From: Verpa conica
Lineage: Eukaryota; Ascomycota; Pezizomycetes; Pezizales; Morchellaceae
Length of the DNA: 64,000 bases
Direction of reading: 5' to 3'
Assembly (NCBI GenBank): GCA_033030425.1
Contig: JAUFSD010000015.1
Coordinates: 1,116,001 to 1,180,000, forward strand
The position numbers and the translations under genes were made by a program. Each line of letters opens with the position of its first letter. The first letter of the stretch is position 1. Shown piece by piece: positions 1 through 11,251 of the stretch. The notes below the pieces were generated by a model. The model was not told the DNA's origin, did not search any database, and worked only from the letters and a program-made list of their open reading frames with translations.

Positions 1-941
1 TTATCGGGGATTGGAGACTGGGATGAAGTGAGGTTGTAGCTTTTGCTATAAGGAACACGTATGTTGATAGGCCTAGTATCCCCCAGGTGATTGAGAAACA
101 TATCTAACAGCCCTTTTTATCGTAGGTATACGCAAATAATGCGATTCATTACAAAAACAAACACGCTCGCGCTGTATGCTTAAGAATCATAGGCTGTTTG
201 AGAGTAGGCAGCTTTGGTCTCACGATGACTCTAATATGTCTAACACCTGAACAATAATTCCTACGAAGCGGCCAGAACTCTGTTTAATCGTCCTCCGGTA
301 CGACCCCTTGAGAACTCCTTGGTATCTAACCTTACATACGATGGCTGACGTCTTGAGACACCGTTACATCATTGAAGCCCCTTCTAAGCGCTAACAAGGA
401 ATGATTAGTTATTGCAGGTGTCCATTCTTCAAGGGCTAGGGTTACTTCAAATCTACGCTGACAAACCTTGACTCTATCATGCTGGGCTTACCAACCCAGC
501 CTCGTCTCGGGGATTGCCCCTGTCACCTCCGCACTCTCCTCGCGCTCGCTTGCAAGGGAGTCACTAACTGGTATCATAAATGCTTAAGAGAAGCGCTTCA
601 TAGTACATCACTCGTTCTCGGAATCTACTCGACCCCTGCATCCGGGCCAACAGGGGCTGAGACGGGTTTGCAAAAAGTCCAGTTGGTCTACCAAGAATAA
701 CCTTGGAACCGAAAGTTACACGGGGTTTCCGTGACAGTCCGGGAGGGCTTGAGACAATAGTGGCTCCCTGCAGGCACAATCTGATTCGCTTATATATATC
801 TCCGTTATCAGCGGCGCTGACACAGACACCCCACTCCCACTCTTTAGTCCGCGACTTGGGAGCTTAAATTCAGCACATCCCAACAATCACAAAGAAAGAA
901 AGCTCAAACTCTCGGGATAGATTCCTAGCAACGAATAGAAT
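1..941. other. Gene-less 5' stretch
   Basis: No supported gene. Short overlapping open frames on both strands at about 479-779 (71-73 codons) have no recognisable domain and look like chance. The last 100 bp before the ankyrin gene is A-rich and probably holds its leader. Confidence 0.5.
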
Positions 942-3206
942 ATGTCGGCCACTCTCGAAGAAAATGTCGATTTTCAGGACGGCGCACCTGGCCCTTCCGG
1001 CAGCTTAAAAGCCCACCCAGATGCAGTAGATAGCGAGGAAAACTTTCGTCCAGGAGCTTGGGGGACAGATTGCGAGTCTAATGAAGACCCTACCGCCCCT
1101 GAAGGTATGAAATCTGATAAAAAATTTCAGTCGGCTTAGCAAACGTCTCACAAGATTAATTATTCACTAGTGGAAGATTCAAATACAACATCCCCTCCAC
1201 TGGATCCAAGTCCCAAAGTACAACATGAATGCGCCACCCCGCAATGCGCAATCGCCCACGGAGACTTGGCTGCGCTAAGAAAGCTTGTGGATCAAACCAA
1301 CGTGAACGAGCGCCAAGCCAATAACACAACATTACTACATCTTTCGGTTCTTGCCGGGAAAGAGGAGATGATGCGACTCCTTCTGGAAAGCGGAGCGGAC
1401 GTCGCAGCAGTATCCGCAGGACAAACCCCACTCCTCCTAGCAGCCGAAGAGGGGCAATCACAAATGGTCGAGATGCTGCTGGACAGCGGTGCGAATATCA
1501 AAGCGAGATCAAAGAAGGTGGGGTACACGGCGCTCCATCTGGCAGCATTCTACGGACACAAAGAAACGGCGCAGTTGCTAGTAGAGAGGGGTGCAGATAT
1601 TGAGGAGGCTGTAGGAAAAGGCCACACAGCGCTCGTAATGGCAGCTCAGGAAGGGCATGTGGATGTTGTAAGGTGGTTGCTGGAGATTGGAGCAAAGATT
1701 ATGAAGAGATGTGGAGAGGGTTTAACGGCACTGCATTACGCTGCTGCCAAAGGGCAGAGTGGAGTTGTGAAACTGCTGCTAGAGAAGGGGGCAGATATCA
1801 AAACGCTATCGACAAAGCTGGGATATACGGTGCTTCATAAGCCGGCTTTCTACGGACACGAGGAAACAGTGAGACTACTAGTTGATAATGGTGTTGATAT
1901 ACACGCCAGGATTGAAGGTGGTCATACAGCACTCCACCTTGCGGCTCAAGAAGGACATGAAGGTGTAGCAGACTTTCTGCTAGAACGAACGAAAGATCTG
2001 GCAGAGATAAAGAGCGGAATCGGATCAACTGCGCTACATATGGCCGCTAGAGAGGGACGCGAGGCTGTCGTCAAAGTCCTATTGCGGAGGGGTGTCGATA
2101 TCATGGCGAGAGACAAGGGAGGCTATACAGCACTACATCTTGCCACATACTACGGAAAGCCCCAGACAGTTACTGTCCTCTTAGGGAATGGTGCCAAGAC
2201 GATGGTAAACCTAAGAGTTGATAGTGGTCATACTGCGGTTCACATGGCAGCCCAAGAGGACCAAGTCGAGATCATGAAAATCCTTCTGGAAAACGGAGCC
2301 GACATAACGGCAAAGCTGGGCAGCGGATACACAGCACTCCACAAAGCAGCTGAGCGGGGACACGAGAGTACTGTGAGATTTTTGCTAGAGAAGGGGGTGG
2401 ATGTTGTAACAAAGCTAAACAGTGGGCACACGGCACTACACCTAGCGGCTCTTGAAGGACACGAAGGGATGGTGAAATTACTGCTGGAGAATGGAGCGGA
2501 TGTTAAGGCAAAGGTCCGGAGTGGTCACAAGGGCCTGCAACAAGCGGCTCAATGCGGCTACCAGGATGCGGTGAAACTGCTGGATAAGGGCGCGGAAGCC
2601 ATCGAGAAGGCTGAGTCTAATAACCCAGCACTCGGCAAGGCGCATGAAGGTATTAGTAAGATGCGAGGGAAGGGGTCTGGAATCATCGGGAAGATCGAGA
2701 TTCGACATCCGGCAATCAAACAGGCTGCCCAGGGGGGGATTCAAGGGGTTAAGTCACTTATCGGTAAGGGCGCGGATATTATCGGTAACATGGAGAGCGG
2801 CGACACTGCACTGCATCTAGCGGTCGACCAAAAGCACGCGGGCGTTGTAGCGATACTCCTGGAGAACGGAGCGGAAATCAATGCAAAGAATAAGATGGGG
2901 CTTGCCCCACTCCATATAGCGGCCGAGAAAGGAAGTGAGAGCTTGGTCAAGCTCTTACTGGAGAAGGGGGCTGATATTGCGGCAAAGACAAAAGAGGGAA
3001 ACACAGCGCTACACCTAGCAGCTCGGGATGGGCGTGAAGGAATCGTGAGGTTGCTTCTTGCGGATGGAGGTGATTCGAGTGCGAAAAACAAGAATGCCGA
3101 AACACCATTAAGCCTTAGTTCTCGTCATCCGCAGATTGAAGAGATGTTGAAATCGAACAGGCGGCGTAGTAGGGGACGTTCCTTTTTGCAAAAGCTTCGG
3201 TCTTGA
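942..3206 (+). CDS. Ankyrin-repeat protein
   Basis: Two exons. The ATG at 942 opens a 54-codon exon. A GTATGA donor at 1105 and an ACTAG acceptor at 1169-1170 define a 66-bp intron that removes an in-frame TAG, and both exons share one frame. The spliced protein is about 732 aa. After an acidic 60-residue N-terminus nearly all of it is ankyrin repeats, about 18-20 units of 33-35 residues with the ALHLAAxxGH..VxxLLLxxGAD pattern. Units 14-16 (about 2520-2800) have lost the ALHxAA signature. The C-terminus is basic (NRRRSRGR). Ankyrin repeats mediate protein-protein contacts. Fungal ankyrin arrays often follow NACHT, HET or kinase domains, but none is present here, so no partner or pathway can be named. 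The repeat call is secure and the cellular role unknown. Confidence 0.9.
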
Positions 3207-4585
3207 GACCTCCGGGAAGAGTCAGCTGGGGGAGAGGTTTCTTTATGGAGCAGGGTCTCCTAATGGTAAAATTTTGTTCTAAGCTTCTTGTCACTTTTAT
3301 AGGGAAGGAAGCGGCGGTTCGGGCTACTTATGAATCTGTATATAGATGATTCTCTACGTTTTCACTATGTTATTTGGTGTGGTGTTCCATTGGTGTCTTG
3401 CGTTAGGGTGGTTGGGTTACGTCAAATATATTTATTATCAATGTGGTAGATGAGTGCAGTATATTTATGATTGTTCGATTTTCTAACGATCCACCTTGAT
3501 GCTAAAAGAAAGGTGAACTACAGCTTCTTTGGAGGCCGATAAATATATCCTAGGTCTAACTTGGCTGGCTTCAAATATCTAACTCTATACAAACCTAAGG
3601 TTCTTATTCTTGAATTTTCTGAGCATAACGCTATATCTCTCTGAAAAACTAGCCAATCTCGACCCCCCGTAAAAAATACTTCGAGTGGTGACTGCCTTCT
3701 CTATTCAAAATACCAGCGAACAGTTTTATCTAGGTCCTTTCGCTATATGAACTTGCCTATACTGTAGTAATTAGCAAATGTTCTTAAGAGAGTTTTGTGG
3801 GTATACGTACCGATTCTGGGTACAATACTATATCCTGGCGGAAGCACTCCCTAAATTACCAACCTGACCCACACCAGCATTTGGTGTATGTGGCCTCTAT
3901 ACCTTTGACAAAAGGAAACACGGCCTGGGATGACTCTATAAGCGTATACCCCCACTACACCATAGACTACATCACAGGTTCGTACCTACTCCGGAGCGTT
4001 TTGCATCTGCTTTCCTATTTTCTGATTAGGTAGCTTGGAGGGGTCGTTGATGTTCGATATAATATTTCTACCACAAAGAACGGAATCTGGAAAACGCGTC
4101 GCCAGAAGCGGTTATATGGGTGAAACATATTGCTTTATATAGGTATTAGGGTGTTCTTTGACTATATCTTTCTTGAATACAAATGATCGGTGGGTTCGTT
4201 ATTTATTTTGGCAGGCGTAATCCAGCGGAAGAAAGAGCGGCTATGAGCTACCTCCCCGGAGAGTCTATCCGGGAGTTTGAGGCTTTGTTCGTTTGTAAAT
4301 GAGGTATTTCAAGGGTAGATGTGCGAGTAATAGTATAAAGGCGGGGGATATCAAGGGCTGGGCAGTCGATATGGTGGGTTCCTGCTATGAGGGTACGTTT
4401 GGGACCAACATTGCGCGCTTGTTCCGGATCCTCGTATCATAGTGTAAACGAACTATGAGACTGGTATCAGCCGTATAACGGAAGTCTTCATAGACTGTAT
4501 TAATATAATAAAACTGTATACGTCAGGTTGTCTGATGCAGGGACATGTGGAGAGTGGTATCAGGAGTGGTGGGGTTATTACAAAC
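3207..4585. other. Gene-less stretch
   Basis: Downstream region of the ankyrin gene. AT-rich. One 78-codon open frame at 3797-4033 lacks any recognisable motif. Nothing else seen. Confidence 0.5.
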
Positions 4586-4593
4586 GTTTTATC

Positions 4594-4742
4594 CAGAGGT
4601 TGGTATGGTCTGGCCCATTTAATAATTTTGACTGGACCGGCGATCTTTTAGACGGACCGGGCTGGTCTTTACTATAGAACTTTGATTTGTTCTAGCCAGG
4701 GCTAAACTAACTTTAGACTGGTCTGGACCAAATTAGCCTCTG
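4594..4742. mobile_element. Decayed hAT-type MITE (149 bp)
   Basis: Non-coding element with imperfect terminal inverted repeats. The left end reads CCAGAGGTTGGTATGG; the reverse complement of the right end reads CCAGAGGCTAATTTGG, and similarity continues inward through GGTC(T/C)..G blocks. Taking CAGAGG as the terminus, the flanking 8-mers are GTTTTATC (4586-4593) and GTCTCATC (4743-4750), which match at 6 of 8 positions and differ only by C/T. An 8-bp target duplication and CAG-initiated termini are typical of hAT elements. The 130-bp element at 56515 has the same CAGAGGTT start. No transposase is present. Confidence 0.6.
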
Positions 4743-4750
4743 GTCTCATC

Positions 4751-5214
4751 TGGCGTTTGATCTGTTGTTTGAGGAGGGTGAAGGAGAGAATAGCTTGTTG
4801 TAAAGACTTGCAGAGATATTTAGGATCAGGTAATTAGGGGAAATGTCGCTGGGTTTCAAGATTATGGGGGCTCTAGGGTCTCAAATTAAAGTATTCTCGT
4901 TGTTTATTAATAAATCAGATTCACGCACTTTTCTCATTGGTTTCTCTTGTGGGAACTCTGCCGCTATTATTGTGCTTTATTTTATGTATTATACTATTAT
5001 GAATTATTTTACATGAAGCTGACGATCATCAGCCTCAAAAAGTGCTAGCCAAGTCCGTCTTAGTTCCTAGAATATTCCAAGTCCGGCACCGACACCCCCA
5101 AGCCGGATCTACAACCTGAGATGATTTGTTGAATCCCGCGCTTTTACGCAGATACCACACACTCAGTAGCTATATGGACCTACTCAAGCTATCAGCACAC
5201 AGATCACGGGATTC
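4751..5214. other. Gene-less stretch
   Basis: Region between the MITE and the 3' end of the hydrophobin-like gene (which is on the minus strand). No open frame of note. Confidence 0.45.
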
Positions 5215-5553
5215 TCATGGGACAAGGCCTACATAATCGTTATTGCAGCAAGCCTTTTTCAACCCTTCCGCGCATTCACCGTTAACCATAGAGCTGCCTG
5301 TACCATAGAAAAGCGAACTGTTAGTTATATTTCAGGAATACACTATCGGGAACAGAATTCCCATACATTGCATGCCAGTTAGGCTATCTTCTGGTATAGC
5401 AGTTTGACCACTTATGCCGAAATGAACATCCGCCGTAAATTCTTTACAACAGACGACTTTCTTGTTGCATGTTTCCACTTGTGTTGCTGGCTGGGGAAGT
5501 GCAAAAGCACCGGTGACGGAGAGGGCTGTGGAAAGAATGATAAAAGGATGCAT
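5215..5553 (-). CDS. Hydrophobin-like small secreted protein (7 of 8 cysteines)
   Basis: Minus strand, ATG at 5553, exon 1 5553-5367, intron 5366-5298 (69 bp, GTATGG donor, TAACTAAC branch site, TACAG acceptor), exon 2 5297-5215. The product is 89 aa. Residues 1-18 form a signal peptide (MHPFIILSTALSVTGAFA). Cysteines lie at 29, 35, 36, 63, 71, 79 and 80, spaced C-x5-CC-x26-C-x7-C-x7-CC, and the end reads NNDYVGLVP. Hydrophobins have C-x-CC-x-C-x-C-x-CC-x-C and self-assemble into amphipathic films on hyphae and spores. The class I-type GLV.. motif sits where expected, but a TGA follows two codons later, so the eighth cysteine is absent. Either the gene is truncated, a further 3' exon exists, or it is a diverged family member. 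Class cannot be fixed. Confidence 0.75.
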
Positions 5554-5827
5554 CTTGGTTCTTTAATGTTGAGGATATGAGTACACTCTGGTGAGATTGG
5601 GTACTGCAATCGAGACTTTTCTAACTGTCAAGGACCTCTAGAGAAACGTAGCAGGGTTTGCCACAAGCCGAGAGGAAACTCCCAGTCTCTATATACCTTG
5701 AATTACCCCTGAGTACATGTTTAAATACGGTATAAGCCTTCTACGACGCCACAAACTATATAAAACATCGGTGGAAATAAATATCAACCTATATTTGGCT
5801 TAGCGGCAATATAGAAGTTGCACAAAC

Positions 5828-7805
5828 TACTCAACTAAAGCGCGATAGCGAAAGCTACCGGCCTAGTACATCCACACCAGTGCGGCTCAGTCGCAGGCCT
5901 CTCCACCTCAGACGCCACCACAGTCTTTCATAATGAAATTAGAGCTATGCAGCTAGCCAAACTAAAAGTTTCCACTCTCTTTTTGGACATTAAAGGGGGC
6001 TTTGACAATGTGGTCAAACACACCCTCGCCTCCATCCTTACCTCGCAGTCTACTCCCTCCTACATGGTTAACTGGATACTCTCCTTTTTATCCGACCGCT
6101 GGGTTACCCTCCTTTACAAAGGCTCCCCCAAGCTAGCTGTTCCCGTTCAAGTAGGGGTCCCCCAAGGATCCCCCATTTCTCCTTTATTATTTGTTATTTA
6201 CGTTAGCGTTTTACATCACCTGGAACCCTCACCAGGCATTACCTTATCGTACGTTGACGATTTTGCTATCATGGTTGCCTCCCCCACAGTGGAGGAAAAC
6301 ATTCTTTTACTTCAAGAAAATTACTATCGCCTCAAAAACGACGCAGCTCCCCGCAACGTGTCCTTCTCAGTTGCAAAAACTGAGCTCATGCACTGGCGCA
6401 CCCCCAGAGATAAATCACCCATCTCACATCTCCCTGTGTGTATCGACGGGCACACCTTCTTTCCAAAACCAATAGTCCGGTGGGTCGGCTACTGGTTTTC
6501 ACCCGCATTTAACCCAAACGACCACTTCCTAAGAAGACTGGCCTCAGCCCAGGCTTCCTTTGGCATTCTCCATAGATTTTCCTCTCCCGGGAAAGGACTT
6601 TCCTCAAGTAATTGCAGAAAACTAGCCACCCTCGCCATTCGTCCTATGCTTACCTACGGCGCCACTCTCTTTACCCCCACCTCAGCCCTAAAAGAAATGG
6701 ATGTCTTTTGGAACTCAGTTTTCAGGTGGGCCCTCGGCTGCTTCAGAGCAACCAATTTACACGCTCTATGGGCGGAGGCCTCCACCCCCCCATTAGTGCT
6801 CTATCTTCAATATCTTAAAATTAAACACGCCATCAGGGTTGCAACAGCCCATCCCCTTAACAATCCAGTCACGGCTCGATTTGACATTTCTTTCCCGACC
6901 ATTTCACCCGAACGGAGCTATTCACACTCCGAGCTCCTTAAAGGGCTCCCCAATCCCCCCAAAAAATGGAACTCGACTGCCAAGGCAGGAGTCAATCACC
7001 TTCCCATTGAGCTCCTCGGCTCCCTAATAAAATCCTTACTCGGCTCCGACCTCAGCCACAAAAGCCACTCGATGGCTATCAAACAACAACTCATAAAAAA
7101 CTGGGAGACCCTCTATCCCCCGCCCGCTTACTACAAATACGGCTGCTCGCTCACAACGCCATATTTTATGTCCTTTCATAAATACCAGTCTTCCCGTCTC
7201 CACCAAATGCGTGTGGAAAAAAGCTATCTTAACGCTCACAAGTCGTGGATCAATCTCCACACAACCGACATCTGTCCCAGGTGTTCTCTTTTTCCCGAAA
7301 CCACGGAGCATGTGCTCCTACACTGCCCTAGTCTCTCCGCCTCCAGAGATTCCTTATTGCCCAATGTCAACTCCCTTGACGAAATATGGAGCTCTGAAGC
7401 CCTATCGCTACTTGTCGGAGTCTTTGTCGTACAGAACAAGATCAATTTCCCAAAAAAGGCACTCCCGTCACCAGTGCCATCCCCCTCCACCACGTCCTCC
7501 CTCACCTCTATTACCTACTCCGAATCATAAGGAGTCATCAACTTCACCAAGCCCGTGTATAACGGCAACAAGACATCAAGTCACTCAAAGAAGGACAGAA
7601 ACGTGCAGTGCATTTTACTTTGTTAACTTTTCTTTGTGTTTATTTTATAAGTTTGGAATTCTGAAAGGGGACGGGTTTTATTTTTAGGAAGGGGAAGGGT
7701 TCTTTTTAGGTCATAGTTTAAACTGCATACCAGATTTTGTACCCAGAACAATAAAATCACTTGAATTAAAAAAAAAAAAAAAAAAAAATACTCAACTAAA
7801 GCGCG
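5828..7805 (+). mobile_element. 5'-truncated non-LTR retrotransposon (LINE) with 17-bp TSD
   Basis: The insert spans 5845-7788 and is bounded by identical 17-bp direct repeats (TACTCAACTAAAGCGCG) at 5828-5844 and 7789-7805. It ends in about 20 A residues. The left border cuts directly into the reverse transcriptase reading frame, the usual result of incomplete target-primed reverse transcription. The exact duplication, intact frame and clean A-tail indicate a recent insertion. An 84-bp stub ending in the same 3' sequence lies at 11265-11348. Confidence 0.95.
5845..7530 (+). CDS. LINE ORF2 fragment: reverse transcriptase, 5'-truncated
   Basis: The frame is open from the insertion border (5845) for 561 codons; the first Met is at 5947. 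Numbering from that Met, reverse transcriptase boxes are visible: FLDIKGGFD at 12-20, GVPQGSPISPLLF at 70-82, and YVDDFAIM with the catalytic Asp pair at 102-109. The thumb-like region (RRLASAQASFGIL...LTYGATLF) follows. A C-terminal CPRC...H..C motif with spacing C-x2-C-x8-H-x4-C lies at 443-460, as in Tad1/I-like LINEs. There is no RNase H motif between them. The endonuclease and the first reverse-transcriptase motifs are missing because of truncation, so this copy cannot retrotranspose on its own. There are no internal stops or frameshifts. Confidence 0.93.
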   Translation: MAKATGLVHPHQCGSVAGLSTSDATTVFHNEIRAMQLAKLKVSTLFLDIKGGFDNVVKHTLASILTSQSTPSYMVNWILSFLSDRWVTLLYKGSPKLAVPVQVGVPQGSPISPLLFVIYVSVLHHLEPSPGITLSYVDDFAIMVASPTVEENILLLQENYYRLKNDAAPRNVSFSVAKTELMHWRTPRDKSPISHLPVCIDGHTFFPKPIVRWVGYWFSPAFNPNDHFLRRLASAQASFGILHRFSSPGKGLSSSNCRKLATLAIRPMLTYGATLFTPTSALKEMDVFWNSVFRWALGCFRATNLHALWAEASTPPLVLYLQYLKIKHAIRVATAHPLNNPVTARFDISFPTISPERSYSHSELLKGLPNPPKKWNSTAKAGVNHLPIELLGSLIKSLLGSDLSHKSHSMAIKQQLIKNWETLYPPPAYYKYGCSLTTPYFMSFHKYQSSRLHQMRVEKSYLNAHKSWINLHTTDICPRCSLFPETTEHVLLHCPSLSASRDSLLPNVNSLDEIWSSEALSLLVGVFVVQNKINFPKKALPSPVPSPSTTSSLTSITYSES

Positions 7806-8780
7806 GCATTCGCCGCTACTCGAAGCATTGGGTAATACAGAGAACGCGGTTGAAGTCATTCTGAGATATACGCATGAGGGAAATTCCGTTCAGGGGGTTT
7901 AGCCAACAATGTTTCCTGGGAGGAAGATAGTGGTAGGTGAAAGCGCCACCATTTTTGTTTGAGATGTGGCGTACAAAGAGAGCTAATCCCAGCAGAACAA
8001 AGGAATACATGAGAACCTAGAAGAAAACTATCAGTGGTCTACCGCAAACCCTATTTGTATTAGCGGGTAGTAAAAAGAACAAAGAAAAAAGCGACATAGA
8101 AGTATTTTTTACCAGCGAAATCGTAAATAAATACCCCTGGTGGAATTATCTTCGTTAGCATTAGTACTAGGATTATAAGTACTGCCTTTAGTGCGTGAGG
8201 CTCTAAGTATAAGATCAACAAATATTACTCTTTATTCCGCTACTTAGAAACAACCACTATCAGTAATGCAGTTATAGCAACTTGCGTAGTTAAAAAACTT
8301 ACAATGGGCTCCACATATTTACCCCGGGAGACCGAACCTCGCTGTCACGTGAAGACCACGTAATATCTTTGTCACACTAGCTAGTGATCCTCCATAAGAG
8401 GATCATTCCTCCTATGGAGGGGGAATATAATAATATTCTTGAGTTTGTTATTTTTTGATTAAAGATAGTAGAAATTTAGTCTTTCCGCTGGCCGACGTGT
8501 CTTGGGGACCGCATCCAGCCATCACTCACATTCAAATCTCCCAAGATTTGGCAACGCCAAGGCTCTATGGAGTACCAGTAAAGATTATTCCATTCCACAG
8601 ACAGTAGCTTCTGTCCAAGACGGGAAATAGACTCTAAATTAGTGACCTTGGCGACGTTTTAGTTTTTCTTAAAGAAAAGATAATTCTATTAGCCAAAACT
8701 TTCTAGCGTTGTGGAAAGCTTCTTTAATGTAGAGTGTGCTAGTGCGTGGAGATATAAGTCTTCCAGAAGCAAAAAGATTT
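7806..8780. other. Gene-less stretch
   Basis: Between the LINE and the first tRNA-Leu. No supported gene. Short minus-strand frames at 7816-8010 have no recognisable features. Confidence 0.45.
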
Positions 8781-8881
8781 TGACAGAAGTGGGACTTGAA
8801 CCCACGCTCGTTTCCGAACCAGGAATTGATGTTAAGAGTAAGACCTTAACCTGGCGCCATAACCAACTCGGCCATCCTGCC
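8781..8881 (-). tRNA. tRNA-Leu (anticodon AAG) with 19-nt intron
   Basis: The reverse complement folds as a type II tRNA. The acceptor is GGCAGGA paired with TTCTGTC (two G-U pairs) plus discriminator A. The D-arm has GGCCGAG. The anticodon stem CCAGG/CCTGG encloses TTAAGG + intron + T, giving anticodon AAG. The intron TCTTACTCTTAACATCAAT sits after position 37, the canonical site. The long variable arm TCG-GAAA-CGA and the T-arm GTGGG-TTCAAGT-CCCAC are intact. All stems pair. Confidence 0.95.
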
Positions 8882-9644
8882 TTGACGACCCCGCAATGAT
8901 TTTGAAAATACGAGCCGAGCCTAGCCGGTTGCGGCGCTATGTGCTGGTGCTGGATAAATTGACCGGTTCCCCTCCTGGTCGCTGAGGGCTTTTTCTTGAT
9001 ATACTAAGTGAACAGGAGGTAAACACCCTTATGTATTAAGTTGATTCTGTGGCAGGCTGTGGTGTAATTATATATAATTATACTTATACGTACGGACTGC
9101 TAGTTATTTGTAGGAGATACCCTGTAAAGAGCCGCATAGAGCCTCACCCTGACCAGTGATGTCATTGTCACCACCCTGGATCATCAGTTAGAACTACTAG
9201 TACTATACTACCAACGATATCGTCAAGGGGTTCTTGGATTAGGACTTGGTGAAGACCGATTCTTATCTTCATACCCATTTAGAGCTACTTTTGACTCTGG
9301 AAATATGTGGGAACCCGAATCTCATTGCCATGGCGCCTCTAGTTGTTTCTCGACGCCTCCCCCATCCATCATCAGACGGACACGAAACTACTTAAGGAAA
9401 CTACCTAAGAAATCCAGAGATGTGAGGGTAGTGATTTGTTTTAGATCGACTTCAGGGTCCAAGTGACGTATCTGTAGTGTCATTCAAGCGTAACGTTATA
9501 ACTAATCCCTGCAGTATCAAGGAAATTCGGGATATATATACTACGGCAACCTTGAAGAAGCTCCTCCGGAATAGGCTTATTTCTGGAGAACAGCACCTAA
9601 ACTTACAGAAACTACAATCAATCATATATCACACCAAAGAAATA
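8882..9644. other. Gene-less stretch upstream of the DJ-1-family gene
   Basis: Upstream region of tRNA-Leu(AAG) and of the DJ-1-family gene. No gene seen. An in-frame extension of the next gene back to 9477 begins with a non-ATG codon and is probably leader. Confidence 0.45.
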
Positions 9645-10579
9645 ATGTCGAACGGAAAGGTCCTTATCGTATTATCAGGCTGCCACTCTATCGCAATCCG
9701 CAAGAAGGATGGTACACAGATAGAGCAAGATACCGGGTAAAGATCTAATTCGACTAAATATACACATATAATCTCACTAACCACCACTCTAGATATTTCC
9801 TCAAAGAACTCGCACAGCCCCTCCAGCTCCTCCTCGATAACAACTATGATGTAACCTTCGCCTCACCAGGCGGAAAAGAGCCGAAGCTAGACTCCCTATC
9901 TGACTCTTCACTCTGGTTCCTAGGTACTCACTAGACCCCCTGTATAAACTCAGAGAATATACTCACGGAAGCAGGAAACTACTACGAACTCAACTGCGAG
10001 AAGGAACTCATTAAACGCCTAGACAAAGAAATCAGCAACCCTCGTGCCCTATCCGACATCACCGAAGATGAGCTGACATCGTTCAATGGGATTTTTGTCC
10101 CTGGCGGTCACGGCCCAATGGGTGATCTTGGTAAGGACGCAGACCTTGGTAGAATCCTTAATTATTTCCATACGAGCCAGAAGACTACAGGGGTATGTCT
10201 ATCCTAACACTCCTCGACACTATGAATACAAAAATTAATTTATACTCTATAGGTTATCTGCCATGGCCCTATCGCACTTCTCTCCACCCAGCTTTCTAGG
10301 AACGGTGAGTTCGCGTATAAAGACTACCGTGTCACATGCTACGGGAATAAAGAGGAAGCAAGTAACGAGTTGATGTGGGGTGCGAAGCTGGAGAAGAAGT
10401 GTGAAGATGCCTTGAGAGAGGCTGGCGCAAAAGTGGAGGTGTCTGTGATTCCGTTGATGCCTAAGGTAGTCCATGATCGAGAGTTGGTAAGTGGAGAGGG
10501 GCCGAGTAGTGCTTATCCGTTTGGAGAAGAGTTTGTGAAGAGTTTGAGGGGGACGTCGGAGGTTCGTGCTTCCGCTTAG
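9645..10579 (+). CDS. DJ-1/PfpI (Hsp31-like) family protein
   Basis: Four exons: 9645-9736, 9793-9923, 9954-10192, 10253-10579, giving 262 aa in frame. Introns 1 and 3 (56 and 60 bp) have GTAAAG and GTATGT donors. Intron 2 is ambiguous. Acceptor CAG at 9953 gives a 30-nt intron; AAG at 9971 gives 48 nt and six fewer residues, and both keep the frame. The start MSNGKVLIVLSG is the usual first beta-strand. GYFLKE carries the conserved Glu36, VPGGHG is followed by the nucleophile elbow VICHGP with Cys157/His158, and the end has the ELVSGEGPSSA motif. Fungal members are glutathione-independent glyoxalases or chaperones acting on methylglyoxal and stress-damaged proteins. The specific activity here is inferred. 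There are no internal stops outside introns. Confidence 0.88.
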
Positions 10580-11251
10580 AGGTAGGGAAGTAATGTATTC
10601 TCTTCATAGCCGGAGTTAGATGAATTCTTGAATTTCCAGGTAGCAAAGATATCCGTACATTTGGCTAATGACATAGCAACGCAAATGAAGTCAATATAAA
10701 TAAGTGAAAATCAATAACAAAGCATGGAATAAAGGCTTGATAAAGGAGAGAATATAAATTATTACTTGTTCTAGATGTACGCAGTTAGCCCCAGTAACTA
10801 TCTAGGCCATCTAGACCACGGTTATCTTAAGGCGCGAAGAGCCCTGGAATTTAACACTTTTAAAAACTAGGTTATTACACCACTACATCTAATCATTGTC
10901 AGTATATTTTACTTCCATCAGCCTAGAAATATAGAAGCTTCTTCTGCTATTATTTAGCGATCTTCTAGCTGTGTGCTTACGTCAGTTATATTTTGTGAAG
11001 GGAAGACCCAGAGCCCCCCTAACACACGTCAAAGGTACAAAGCTTACCGAATCTTTCAGGTGAAGATGGCCTACCGGTATACCGGGAAGCCTAGTCGCAC
11101 TTATTCTGGGACAAGTGAGAAACGGTCCGCGGTTCAGCCCCTGGGAGACACTTTTTTTTTGTTTTTACATGTCTGAGTATTTTTGCTCCCAAAAGAATAT
11201 ATTTATAATTTATAAGGTATATGTGTACTGTAATATAGGCTCAGTCACGAC
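10580..11251. other. Gene-less stretch
   Basis: 3' flank of the DJ-1-family gene. No supported gene. A T-rich run occurs at about 11152-11165. Confidence 0.45.

Noticed and set aside
479..779. Overlapping ORFs on both strands
   Set aside because: No domain, no splice evidence and symmetric openness suggest chance.
5845..7530. Search for an RNase H domain in the LINE
   Set aside because: No RNase H-type acidic motifs seen between the reverse transcriptase and the C-terminal zinc knuckle.
8711..8899. 62-codon ORF
   Set aside because: Overlaps tRNA-Leu(AAG) entirely and has no protein features.
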